Below the pieces are notes generated by a model, which was not told where the DNA came from, did no database searches, and saw nothing but the letters and a program-made list of their open reading frames with translations. Of a stretch of DNA of 64,000 bases, positions 43,414 to 55,050 are shown one piece after another. The translations under genes were made by a program, and so were the position numbers. This DNA comes from Aspergillus flavus (lineage: Eukaryota > Ascomycota > Eurotiomycetes > Eurotiales > Aspergillaceae), in NCBI RefSeq assembly GCF_009017415.1, contig NC_092407.1, forward strand, positions 3,782,001 to 3,846,000. The letters are read 5' to 3'. Each line of letters begins with the position of its first letter. Positions within the stretch are counted from its first letter, which is position 1.

Positions 43414-44688
43414 CCTGGTGCGGCTGCGAAACCCTTTCAATGTATAAAATTTTGGGCTCAAAAAAAATTCTTGACTGTCATACGCGCTACGAAACGAATA
43501 GACTTTGTGCATTTACAGTGCGTGGTTCATGGGCATCCTTGGTGTCGGCTGGCTTTCTTTGCTTACTTTGTTCGAGTATACTTTTGCGAGGCGTCCATAG
43601 TGATAGACGGGTGGGATATTCTTGTGGCTTTTTCCGTGCTTGTTCGATTCTCCCCTTTCGCTCTCCTTGAAAAATACCTTTCTTATCCTATAACCATTTG
43701 TTTCATTATCCCAATGGGAATTGGCTCTACAGCTCTTATTCATTTTGTCTACTCCTCTCCTGAGGCCCAGTCCCCTGATAATTCCGGGCTCTACCATATA
43801 CATTTCATTTCGACTATGTCAGTTTCCGCTTCGATTTAGACCTCGAGCAGGACGAGAGGGTTCCCAAAGAAAATACAAACAAAAATTATAGTAATCTGCG
43901 TTTACTTTGGCATAATACAGTAGTCATTAGTTGAGGTAGGCATAATCTGGATGTCTAACCATCACTTGCCCTAACCTCCTACCATCTGCTGCTAGTATTT
44001 GTCTTATTTACCCGAAACCCAATTCAACGAGATAGATGGATTGACGAATAACAATTTGTTGTCCAGCGACATGCATGATACATGCGTACGTACATACATA
44101 ATAGTAGTCACAGACCAGTTCATCACATCCTGGTCTCGGGTATTCAGATACGGAAATGCGTAAGATTGGAAGGGTCTAAGAAAAAGCAAAGAAAAAGGAA
44201 AAGTTAACACTGGCTGGCGCTCTCTTTCCATCTCTGATCAATGTTATTGTTCGTCACTCAGCTGTGGACGTGGCTCCAGTCAAGTTGTGAATTATGATAG
44301 GGTATTGTTGACTTGACAAGTTGATCTTGATGGAATCAAATCTTCTCCCCGCCAGATTCTGACGCTTGAGGCTCTCGGATCGAATGAACAACTTTTTCGC
44401 ACCACATCAACCGGTTGCCGCGTGATGCTGGAGACAAACCGACCCAAACGTCACGGTCACACGGAGGATACGTTTGCTAGAGCCAGCTGATACCCCAAGA
44501 GACAAGAAGGTAAAGGTCGCAAAAATCTTTTCAATAAGATGGCATCTTCCCCCCACCAACCCTTAACCATTCTCCTTTCAAGCTGTGTTGCCCCGCTTTG
44601 GTGCATGGGCTTGGGTAGTGCGGTCGCAAAACTACTAATTTAATGACCGACTGCTGCTGCTTTTTCACTCGCCGCTCACGGACTAAGC
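43414..44688. other. creA 3' region and intergenic stretch
   Basis: The first part is the likely creA 3' UTR. The rest has only short frames of no coding character. No repeats or RNA genes were recognised. Confidence 0.5.
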
Positions 44689-45525
44689 ATGTGGGAACAG
44701 GATCGCCCCGTCACTATTTCAGATCGTGTCGTATCAAGGTGTTCGCCCGGTGCTGCTGGCACGAACGCCGGCCATCCAAGATCATTGTTCTCATTCAAAC
44801 CGGGCGGCTTACGTCTAGCCGCGGACGTAAGCACGAAGAGTGTGTGTAGTGGTGGGAGTGAAGCCGTTGCCGAAACCATGCCGTCCTCCACGGCCGTCCC
44901 GTCGTTATCAAGCGACGCTGCCTCCGCTTCATCCTCATCAGCGGGTGTATCTCTGGAGACAAGATGGGCGGAAGGTCTCACCGGCCAGGAGATATTAGAA
45001 GACGATGGAACGGGCGCGCTCGTCGTCCCGCCGTCCCGCCCTGCTCGGCAATATCATCACCATACCTATATCTGTCTGTTCTATATCTTAGATTGTCACC
45101 ACACCTTCGACGATGTCGAGCAATGGAAGACTCACGTTCTGAGCCACTTCCGAACCCACGAACCACCGCGAACAGCCCGATGCCCTCTATGTCCGGGTGA
45201 GCGGTTCAGCGACACCCCCGAACAGAAAGGATGGGATCGCATGCTCGACCATGTCGATGTAGCACATTATCAACGGGGCCAGACCCTAGCTGGAAGCCGA
45301 CCGGACTTTCAACTGATGCAGTATCTCTACCGCTTGCGGATCATCAGCGTTGACCAGTTCAAGGTGATGCAGCTGCCACCGCCGCCGTCTAGCCCTGCTT
45401 ATCATCGATCGCAAGAACCCGTCCGGGCAAATATAGGGTCGTCGGATGAACCATACTGTGCTCCGTATAGTCGACGGCGAGAACAAAGGATGCGAGGACA
45501 GCGTCGAGGGGTCAGCGTCGGATGA
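44689..45525 (+). CDS. Uncharacterised protein with two C2H2-like zinc-finger motifs
   Basis: Single-exon frame of 278 residues; I do not recognise it as a named family. The N-terminus is Ser/Ala-rich and disordered. Residues about 125-195 carry two finger-like units: CLFYILDCHHTFDDVEQWKT ending in HVLSHF, and CPLCPGERFSDT with DHVDVAHY. The first has a wide Cys-Cys spacing (C-x6-C) and the second is a looser C2H2 with a long loop. This degenerate pattern occurs in fungal C2H2-type proteins of unknown role. The C-terminus is basic (SRRREQRMRGQRRG). The start at 44689 is an ATG; an in-frame ATG at 44878 (MPSSTAVPSL) is an alternative that would trim 63 residues. Composition and length favour a real gene. 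It is tandem with, and 1.3 kb downstream of, creA. Confidence 0.65.
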   Translation: MWEQDRPVTISDRVVSRCSPGAAGTNAGHPRSLFSFKPGGLRLAADVSTKSVCSGGSEAVAETMPSSTAVPSLSSDAASASSSSAGVSLETRWAEGLTGQEILEDDGTGALVVPPSRPARQYHHHTYICLFYILDCHHTFDDVEQWKTHVLSHFRTHEPPRTARCPLCPGERFSDTPEQKGWDRMLDHVDVAHYQRGQTLAGSRPDFQLMQYLYRLRIISVDQFKVMQLPPPPSSPAYHRSQEPVRANIGSSDEPYCAPYSRRREQRMRGQRRGVSVG

Positions 45526-47294
45526 TGTCGTGTGCTTTTTATCAGTCCACAGACTGTGTGGCGTGACTTCATGCAATGATGGCCTGTCCCACAGGGAACC
45601 AGTGGGACCTGGTTCCCCTTCTTTTATGAAAAAAACTGACCCAGGATGTCCCCTTCCTAGTCTCTCTTTCTGTCAGCTTTCTCTCTTGCTTCTTCCAGAC
45701 CCTTTCTGTGCTCCTGTAACAACTCCCGATACTGATGGCTGCAGGGCATGTTAACGAACAGACATAATGTCTCACGACAGATTGTGTATTATCTCTTCTT
45801 ATGCAGGGTGCTATGAATGGTTTTATATAGCGAAAAGTCAAAAGCGAATCTTAACAATATATTTTTTTTCTTTCGTTCCATGAATCAGGTGTAGATGCAC
45901 TGAAATACGTCGCGACGCAAGGGAACCTGCAGTAACAAAAAACTCAAGTAAGGTACCTTTGGAAATCTTATAACCTACAGTAGTACATACTCTTGGCACA
46001 CTCTGTTTCTATGTTTCATGAGGTCATGGAATACACAGTGTGTCTATTTTCGATACATCGCATTTCTCCGCGCGACTCGTAAACTGTGGCAGGGTAGATG
46101 CTGCTTGGACAAAAGTACCATCTGAAGTATGGACCTTTTGTTGCACATAATGGATGAGAATTTGTTCAGATACTGGGGACGAGATATATTGCGGGCAACC
46201 TCTGTATTATGTTTGTGTATTGTGAGCAGCGGTACTGAACTGTTTGTTCTTTCTAGCATCGTGATTCTCATCGTGAGGCTGTACTTTCACATTGGGAACA
46301 TACAGTCACAGGAGTTGAGAAACAAAAAAAGAAGAAAGAAGAAAGAAAGAGAGACAAGAGAGAGAAGAGAGAGCATGATCCAGGTTTGACCACTACAGCA
46401 TTACGGTTGCAAGCGAAACTATTTCTATCAAAGTATAACGGACAATTTATGACCAAACTGCTACAGTCAACGCCTGAGAATTCTGCAATGATTGTAACTC
46501 TCTACTTGATGTAAGTACCCATAATATAACGTCTGCGAGTGACTATGTTAGTCATCACTCAGAATACCCTATATAAGTAGGTGGGAGGGGTGATCAAACC
46601 CTTGAGAGTAAGCCATGAAGAATGCGGCCATATGGCGATGAAACCGGCTAGAGAGAGGACCACAGGCTACTCGTCCAGGCGCTGCAGCAATGCTGTAAGT
46701 ACCTTTTCGATACAGAAGACTGTTTTGGCAATATTAGCCAGATGTTCCCTGTTTCTTTAGGGTATCCTACTTGGAGATCTTGAGATCACGGGCAATAGGA
46801 CTCAGATAATTAGAAAGACCATTTGGCAGGGTAATTCAGAATTAGCGAGCCCGTGCTGGAATGCCATACTGCAGCTGTGAAACCTGCTCTACAAAACGTC
46901 TTGCATGGATCATGTTAAAAGCAACGTTCACGTATATTGTCTTAGATCTAGACTAGGGCTACGGAGTAAACACGGACCCATTGTGTCATGAACTGGCGGC
47001 GGTTTGACAAACAGAACAAACATGCGGTCCAAGCAGTGTCCATGTTCAATCATCCATTCCCACCACATCGAACTAACTCAGCACGGGGTTACTTACAGAT
47101 AACCCACACTCTTATTTCTCCTGATAATCGCTGTCGCAGTATGCGATTATCACCATTTGTCTATTGCATTTGAGAATAATCGATCAGAATCAAGCTTCCG
47201 AGCCTCGTCTCACCGCAATTGACAGCGGAATTGTCACCTCTCCCTCCCCCACCCTTTCATCATCATACTCTATACAGCTCGTACCCTAGCAGAC
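45526..47294. other. Intergenic region upstream of LSM1
   Basis: No credible gene. It contains a purine-rich GA tract at about 46320-46376 and otherwise unremarkable sequence. The last few hundred bases are the LSM1 promoter. Confidence 0.5.
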
Positions 47295-48083
47295 ATGGAA
47301 CGACTCTCAATTAACGACCAATCTGCTGGTCACCAACAAGGAAATGCTCCGCCAGGGTTCCCACCGCAGAACAATCTACTGGGTCCGATGTCGCAAGGTC
47401 CGCCACAGCTACCGCCGCAGATGTTCACGACCGCTGCTCAATTACTGGATTTAACGGATAGTATGTCTGCTTTGCCTCTATCGTTTCGCCTTCGATTGTA
47501 TGGCGACTATATCCCGCTGGGAATACGGGTTAACCATGATCAGAGAAACTCGTCCTAGTGCTACGAGACGGAAGAAAATTGATTGGAGTCTTGAGAAGTT
47601 GGGATCAATTCGGTATGGGTTTATTAAGTCAGCTTCAAATGCGATCGGTGATCTAATGCGCTCCAACTCTCGATTTCTGCAGCCAACCTTGTCCTCCAGG
47701 ATACTATTGAGCGCTTGTATGCTGGTAATCTCTATGCTGAGATCTCGCGGGGTATTTTCTTGGTTCGAGGAGAGAATGTGTTGCTTCTTGGTGAAATTGT
47801 ATGGTGTCCCCGAGGATCCCTGTATTTCTATCTTTTCCCTTGGTTCCGCCCTTTCTAGGCTTCTTCCTCCATTGGATTATGCTTACATGATGGTTTTGCG
47901 CCCTAATAGGACCTCGACAAGGAAGACGATATCCCGCCACATGTGCAAAAGGCCCCATTCGAGGAAGTCTTCAAACTGAAAAAGCAAGAAGACAGTGCGC
48001 GAAAGACCGGGGACAAGAAACGTCAAGGCAAACTACAGGGTCTCGGCTTCGAGGCCGAACATAGTGGGGAGATCCTGTTCTAA
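47295..48083 (+). CDS. lsm1: U6 snRNA-associated Sm-like protein LSm1
   Basis: Subunit of the cytoplasmic LSm1-7 ring, which binds deadenylated mRNA 3' ends and promotes decapping. Four exons, 47295-47460, 47544-47612, 47683-47798 and 47910-48083 (introns 83, 70 and 111 nt), give 174 residues. The Sm1 motif emerges only after splicing: KLVLVLRDGRKLIGVLRSWD then QFANLVLQDTIERLYAG. Sm2 is FLVRGENVLLLGEIDLDKED, split at the third intron. The C-terminal extension DIPPHVQKAPFEEVFKLKKQ and QGKLQGLGFEAEHSGEILF is typical of LSm1. A Gln/Pro-rich N-terminal extension of about 45 residues precedes the Sm fold, longer than in yeast. No unspliced frame is long, so this gene is easily missed. Confidence 0.93.
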
Positions 48084-48927
48084 GCTGGGGCAAGGGCTTT
48101 CTGTCGGTTGCTACTTGTCTACAGTGCCTCGTATTGAGGCGAAGACAGAACGAGACAACGTTTGCACATGAAGGGGAATAGGGCAAATGTCTCGAAGTGG
48201 ATTGATTTGATATGTCGAGGCTAAGAACAAAAGGGCCTTGCAAGATCGTCGCGGAAGCCAAACTATTGTTCTTCTTGGCTCATCGCTATTCGACGATACG
48301 TTGAGAAGAATACGGTGGATGTAGCGGCTTTCTTGATTTTCCCAAAGCTTAGGAAATGATCTGCCATTGAATTGACGGGATCACTGGAACCTTTGGACTA
48401 AATATGGCTGGCATGATGGGTGGTTGAGAACAAGATACAGGCTCAATCCTGGTCAAATGATTGGATGATAGCGGCCATGTTTGACGATTCTGACGTCTCA
48501 TTACGCTTTTCTTTTCTTTTTCTTTTCATTGTTTTATTCAAATACATGAACAAAGAACTCGCTGCTGGATGAGGCACGATGTAGTTGGCCTTGTTCCCAG
48601 GGCTCTCAGGATACCATGGAATACGAGTCTTGTGAAATCCCTAGAGAAATTTCCTGAATGGAACGAGAGTAATTTAGTTCACTTCATAAGATTATATTCT
48701 ATGAACATAGGGAGCTGATAGTTATCGATAGCTATCGATAGGGCCCGCCAAGAGTTTATCTCCGTACCTTTTTTTCCCAATTTTTTACTGTACCCAAAAA
48801 AACCATTCACCACTCCAGATAAAAAAAAACTCCGCTTTCACCGCACCTCTTCTTTTACCTCCCTCCCCATACCAGTCGCAATTTTTTGAAGCGACTTCTC
48901 TACTTCCTGTCGGTTGATCCGCCCACC
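48084..48927. promoter_or_regulatory. LSM1 3' end and RRP12 promoter
   Basis: Contains the palindromic pair TATCGATA (48723-48730) and CTATCGATAG (48732-48741). A PAC-like GATGAG lies at 48568-48573 and an RRPE-like AATTTTTTGAA at 48880-48890, near the start codon. PAC and RRPE are the known fungal ribosome-biogenesis motifs, so they suit RRP12; single short matches are weak evidence. Confidence 0.35.
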
Positions 48928-51900
48928 ATGGCGACCCTGGCGGAGAAGCTCGAGAAGATCAAGTCTCCCAAATTGCAGAATCAGCACCATGTAAGTCCCG
49001 CGCTGTTGTTGCCGCAAACCCATTGCTAACTTTGTACGAGACGGCTGTGGTACTTTCTGCAGTGGAAGACACGCTCCGGGATCAGAACGCAGACTTCTCA
49101 CCTACAGCTTACTTCGCAGCGCTACTTGCTTTGCTGTCTCAGTCGATCTCTGCCGAACAGGGCATTGTTAACAAGGATCTGGCGACCTCAGTGGTCTATC
49201 TCCTCGACATTACTACCGCCTACGCCCCCGCTCCAATTCTCCGTTCCAAGTTCTCCCAGATCCTCACCAGCCTTGCCCCCGCGCTCTCTTTGCCTGAATC
49301 CGAAGCTCCGTTGCTTAGACCCGCGATCGGTTGTCTCGAGTCTCTACTCATCGCTCAGGATGCCGCAGCATGGAATCTCCCACACACTCAGATCAGCCCA
49401 CGCCGGGCCACTGCGGGCTTGCTGAGTCTGTCCGTGGATCACCGCCCTAAGGTACGCAAGAGGGCCCAGGACGCTTTGATCAAGGTCCTGAAGAGTCCCC
49501 CTCCCAGCCCGTCGCTTGACCACCCGGCTGCAGATATGTGTGCAGAGTCCGCACTGCGCACATTGGGTGACAGTATCGCCGCAGCAGCCAAACAGAAGCG
49601 GGGCCGCAACGACCCTCACACACATAATCATGATCCGTTGGTCATCCACTCCCTTCAACTGGTGAAGACGGTCGCGACCGCCTCGGGAGGCTGGCCGAGC
49701 AAGAAGATTGAGCCGTTATGCGAGTTGTTGATGAATGCTTCCCGGTCGAGCAACGAGTTTATCACTATGGGTGCGTTTGAGGTGTTCGAGGTTATTTTCT
49801 CCAGTATGGCCGACGATTTCTCGTCCTCAAAACTGCCCCGTCTTCTGGAGGCGATTTCCGAATTGAAGCCCGCCCAGAATGATTCACAGTTGCTCCCTCC
49901 TTGGATTGCCGTTTTGTCCCGCGGTTACGATGTGTCTTCCCAGATCAGCCCCGAGGATACCTTCGAGAAGCTGCCCTCCTTGTTCGACATGATCTCCAGT
50001 TATTTGGCGTCGCCATCGAAGAATATTAGGATTTCGGCATCGGAATGTCTGGTTTCGTTCATGGCCAACTGTATTCCCAACAGTGTGATCATTGAGCCAT
50101 CGGTCTACGACGAGAAAACGCTCGAGAAGTTGGCCAAGAAAGCGACGAATCTGCTTTCTGTGAAGTACCAAGCGGCTTGGGCGGAAGTGTTCAATGTGTG
50201 CTCGGCAATGTTTGATAGTTTCAAATGGCGGTCCAGTCCGTTTTTGGATGACATTGTGAAGACTGTTGGAGAGCTCCGTAGTAATGAGTCTTTCCACGGC
50301 AAGAAGCAGGCCGATCAGGTCCTCGGAAGTGCCGTTGAAGCCATGGGCCCTGCAGCGGTCCTTGAGATTCTGCCTCTTAATATCATTGAGCAGAAGGCCG
50401 GCCAGCCGGGTCGCGTTTGGTTCCTTCCTGTGCTTCGAGACCATGTTACCAACACAAACCTCGCTCATTTCCGGTCCGAGCTCGTTCCTCTGAGTGAAGC
50501 TCTGTACCAGAAGGTCATGGCCTTCACAGCCGCAGAGAAGCCTGTGGAGACAAAGATCTTCGAAACACTTGTTCAGCAGACATGGTCTATTCTTCCTGGA
50601 TACTGCGAGCTGCCTTTGGATCTGGTTGAGGCTTTTGATCAGAGCTTCGCCGAGCTTCTCTCCAACGTGCTCTACAAGCAAGCTGATTTGCGTGTGGACA
50701 TTTGCAAGGCTTTGCAGAATCTGGTTGAGTCAAACCAGGCTATCTTGTCCCTCGAGGCGGAGGGTGATGACTTAATTCTCCAGCGGAGGATTACCAAGAA
50801 GGATGCGGAGAAGAACATCGCCCATCTTGCCGGTTTTGCCAGTAACTTGTTGGCTGTGCTTTTCAACGTGTACAGCCAGACTCTTCCACACTACAGAGGC
50901 TACATTCTGCAGTGTATTAATGCTTACTTGAGTATCACTCCCGAGAAGGTTAGTCGAGTTCGCTTATTTCACTAATACTGAGCTATATACTAATTGGTTT
51001 GTTCCAGGAGCTTAATGATACATTTACACGTGTTACTTCTATGCTAGAGTCGTCGGTGGCTTCAGAGAAGGAGGCTGCAGAGAAGCAGGGTCATCAACAG
51101 GGTGGTGCTGGTGACAAGATGCCTCCAACTTCTCATACTTTGATCGACTTGGTTATCGCCATGTCGATCTATCTACCTCGCTCCAGCTTTGCAAGCTTGT
51201 TCGCCATGGCTGCGGCTGTCCTAAATGGACATACTAAGGATCAGCAGCTGGTTAAGAAGGCGTACAAGTTGATTCCCCGTTTGGCCACCACTGAGACAGG
51301 TGCTGCTGCACTCCGCGAGCGGAGTTCTGAACTTCAAACCCTCATCCTTGAGACTGCAGATAAGACACCGGCCTCTGCTCGCCGTGACCGTATGCTTGCC
51401 ATCGACGAGCTCATCACCTACCTTCCAACCTCTGACCTCCATTTCATCCCCTCTATCCTTTCTGAGGTTGTTTTGGGTTGCAAGGAGAGCAACGAGAAGG
51501 CCAGAACTGCTTCCTTCGATCTACTCATCCACCTTGCGAAGAGAACTACCGACTCTGAGCTGAACCCAGCTGGAACCAAGATTCGCAACTCGTTGGTACC
51601 GCACATGCCCGACAATGCTCCCGACGCTCCTGCAACCATGGAGGAATTCTTCACTATGGTGTCCGCGGGTCTGGCGGGTAGCTCACCACACATGGTTGCC
51701 GCCTCCGTAACCGCTTTGTCTCGCCTGTTCTTCGACTTCCACACCGAACTTCAACCCGCTGTGCGCTCCGACCTGGTGCAGACCGTCGAGTTGTTCCTTA
51801 CCAGCAACAACCGCGAGATTGTCCGATCCGTGCTCGGCTTCGTCAAGGTTGCCGTTGTCGTGCTTCCCGATGATGTTCTCCGTGCACGCATCAACTCTCT

Positions 51901-52810
51901 GGTACCAAACCTCATGGTATGGAGCAAGGAGCACAAGGGTCGTCTCCGCAGCAAGGTCAAGGGTATCTTGGACCGTCTGATCCGCCGCTTTGGTGCAGCC
52001 CCGATTGAAGAACTGGTTGGTGAGGCCGATCGGAAGCTCGTCGTGAATATCCGGAAGCAGCGTGAGCGTAGCAAGAAGAAGAAGCAGGCTGAGAAGGGTG
52101 ATGAGGACGAGGAGGAAGAAGAGGCCGCCGACAACAAGAACGCCAAGGCCCAGTCTTACGGCAACAACGCCTTCGACAGAGCCGTCTACGACTCCGACTT
52201 CTCCGACTCTGACGACGATGCTAGCGAACTCGATGTCGACGAACATGGCGACACCCACGCCATCAACAAGGGTGGCCGCAAGGGCAAGAAGGCCAGCAAG
52301 CAGAGCGAGCAGTACATCCGCGAGAACGAAGACAGCCCGCTGGATCTTCTCGCCCCTGACGCCCTGGCCAGTATCTCGACCACCAAGCCTAGCGTCCGCT
52401 TCCTCAACACTGGCCCCGGATCCCGCCGCAAGCACTCCGCCAAGGTCGACGCAGAGGGCCGTCTCCTCCTGGGCGATGATGAGAACAACGACGTTGAGAT
52501 GTCCGGCGGCCTCGATGGCAACGCCGAAGCAGGCGACAGCGCAATCAACGCCTACGTCGCCGCCGTCAGCGGACCCGACGCCGTGCGTCGTGGCCAGCGC
52601 GGCAAGTTCAAGATGGCACAAGCCCAGAAGGGTAAATCCAACCGCGGAGACGACATGGACGTGGACGATGAACCCACCCCATCGCGAGGCGACAACAAAC
52701 AGCAAACCGGCCGTCGCGGTCTCGGAATGCCCAAGAGCCACGGACCCAGCGGAGGACGAATTCAAAAGCGAAAGCCCATGCGCGGCGGTCGCTTCGGAAA
52801 GAGGAGATAA
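48928..52810 (+). CDS. rrp12: Ribosomal RNA processing protein 12 (RRP12)
   Basis: HEAT/ARM-repeat pre-ribosome export and processing factor of the NUC173 family. Exons are 48928-48990, 49041-50948 and 51008-52810 (introns 50 and 59 nt), giving 1257 residues. The first exon is only 21 codons (MATLAEKLEKIKSPKLQNQH, then a second His), in a strong CCACCATGG context. The first acceptor is GAG rather than CAG, giving HHTAVVLSAVEDTLRDQ. The long helical repeat body spans the NUC173 region near residues 380-590. The C-terminus has a basic/acidic run (RKQRERSKKKKQAEKGDEDE) and an RGG-like basic end (KRKPMRGGRFGKRR), typical of nucleolar proteins. The length suits the yeast and fungal members. It is tandem with LSM1. 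Confidence 0.93.
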
Positions 52811-53948
52811 ATCCAAACCCAAAATACAAAAAAAAACCCCCCTCCCAATCTGACATTCAATTCAATTCAAATCGAACCCTCCCACATCCGTTCTTCTTCC
52901 CAATTCACAATCAAAAAAACTATCTAACCTGTATGAATTGATGTTGATGAAAACAGGAAACTGATGAAGTCCCTAACTAAGTTAAACAGTTTTTCTGTAT
53001 TTGAAAGCATGGCTGGACAAAATTGAATCCTTTTTTCGTTCTTGTTCGTTTGTGGTACACTGCGCAAAAATTCTCTGGTTGCATTGGAAGTTTCTCTGTA
53101 GTTGAAACCTTTTCTTCTCTTATTGTGATTACGTACATAGGTATCTTTATACCCTGAAGTTGATTCAATATTATTGGTTCTTAGAATTGGATTGTTCGTA
53201 TCTTGGAGGTCTGTAGTGTGATTAATGCAGTGTGGGTGGAGGATGAGAAATATACGAGGGAAACCGCCTTAGACATGTCAGATGGGCCAATGCACTGTGT
53301 ACCCGACTACGAGACTACAAAACTCTATTACATCAGTCTAGCCAGTCACTTTTCTGGTTAGAGATCACATTCTGCACGGGAAGCCAAGACCTTAAATTAC
53401 GGGTAACCATGGATTATGTAAATTTTTAGATATTCCAGAGCAATAGATGGATGGATCACATAAAGAAGCAAATCAAAGGGTATGAGACCAGCCCGGGTAT
53501 CAATTCGTGTGAGGTAGTAGTACAGTACACCAAAGTTCCTGATTCGTGATTCGATGATAATCCCTGTTGGCCTGCATATTAGCTGAGGCACCGTGAGCAC
53601 TTCCGTCAGGGGCCGTCTTCCGTTCTTTCACAGCGCACATTGGATATTGGAAAGGAGAAAAAAGAGAAAAAAGAAAAAGAAAAAAGTACCAAAAAATTTA
53701 ATACTGCTCCTGGCGCCTATGCGACCAACCCAACTCCTGTACACATGAAGTATCTCATCAAATCGATGATAAGGTGAAACAAAAAGATAAAAGAAATAGA
53801 AAAAGCCCTTAAAAAGTCATTCCACATATCCCACATATTGGTATCATGTCAACATGGAAAAGAGTCCAACAGCCAAGACGGGATCACGCTTAATAACAAA
53901 GAACGGAATAAAAGTGGAAAAAGGCAACAAGGATAATCTACAGACAGG
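52811..53948. other. Convergent 3' intergenic region (RRP12 / membrane protein)
   Basis: AT-rich, with A/G-rich sequence near 53655-53690. Only short frames occur. No gene or RNA was recognised. Confidence 0.5.
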
Positions 53949-55050
53949 CTATTCGCGAGGCAGTTTTCGGGCCTTGCGTAGCCATATCTGCCACCATCGA
54001 CAAACACCGAGTACGGCAGCGCGGCCATCGTCTTTGCGTTCGGTGCCATCGGGATTGCCAAGTACCATGGCGAAAATCCAGAAGAAGGCTGCGGTCCACA
54101 CAAGGAGGAGAAATGCGATGGAAAGAAGCGATGAGAGCAAGAGGACCGCAATCAAGCCAAAAATGGAATAGTGCTCGCTTGGATCCGAGATGGATGACCC
54201 ATCAGCGTCATTATATACCGACTGAGTCGCAGGACCCCGCAAACGAACTAATCGCTCATGAATATGCAACTGAGGTACCAGAAGATGGCACAACTGTTCG
54301 CGAAATGATGTTGATCGAAAGTATGGGATGCAGGGACAAATGCGGAAAGGTGAGACAAGAAGAACGAGGAGTAACCCGAAGATGGTATATAAGGATGCAC
54401 AGAGGGAAAAGATGGGAACCGGGACGGATAATCGAAACTATAGATGCCAAGTGGTTAGCCATACGAAGAGGACATGAAAGGCTAATCCTTACTAGCATCA
54501 GCAGTGCATCCTGACTATCATCCGCCAAAGGTTCTTCCGTATGAATCGCTCGTTTCTGAAGGCGGGTTACGCCGAGATGATGATTGTCGCTCGACATGTA
54601 CGATGAATGATCCGTCCAACTCCTCCGGCCACGCTCTTCTTTACGGGCCGCTCCACCACTATACGAAGTTTGTGTCAATATGGAACCGTTGTCCAGATAG
54701 GGCGAGGATACGAACGTCATCGGGGCCACGACCGGCGCCTCAGAATCCGGATAGATGGACTCCACCGGAGGCTGACGGTGGGGAGGCTTATGGGGCTGTC
54801 GAGAATGTCGATGGGGATGCCGAGAGGAGGTATTATCCCATGAATCGGAGGGATAAGCGTTGGGTATTGTATTCTCGACCGAATTGAGTTCCGGATGACG
54901 GAAATCATGCCCGTGATTAGGCAATGATGGGGGCTCCGGGGGAAGATGTGCGGCCGCAGGAGCAGAAGTCGAATCGTGGAGATATGCCGTCACGCGATGG
55001 TCCTGGTCCTGGTAATAGGCGGGAGAATGGGACATCTCCGGCTGCCTCAT
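53949..55050 (-). CDS. Uncharacterised two-TM fungal membrane protein
   Basis: Exons are 55050-54493 and 54437-53949, with a 55-nt intron (GTAAGG..CTATAG) that joins DALLML to FRLSVPVPIFSLCASLYTIF; the protein is 348 residues. The N-terminal half is hydrophilic and disordered (His/Pro/Ser-rich). After the splice a hydrophobic segment (about residues 190-220, LYTIFGLLLVLLVSPFRI) is followed by the conserved run STSFREQLCHLLVPQLHIHE. A second hydrophobic segment (about 275-305, IFGLIAVLLLSSLLSIAFLL and VWTAAFFWIFAMVLG) ends with a short NPDGTERKDDGRAAVLGV tail. This arrangement is shared by an uncharacterised Aspergillus family; I assign no function. It is convergent with RRP12. An in-frame ATG at 55035 is an alternative start. 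Confidence 0.78.

Noticed and set aside
49884..50681. 265-codon open frame on the - strand
   Set aside because: Antisense shadow of RRP12.
51683..52822. 379-codon open frame on the - strand
   Set aside because: Antisense shadow of RRP12's C-terminal region; composition (Val/Leu/Gly-rich) follows from the sense codons.
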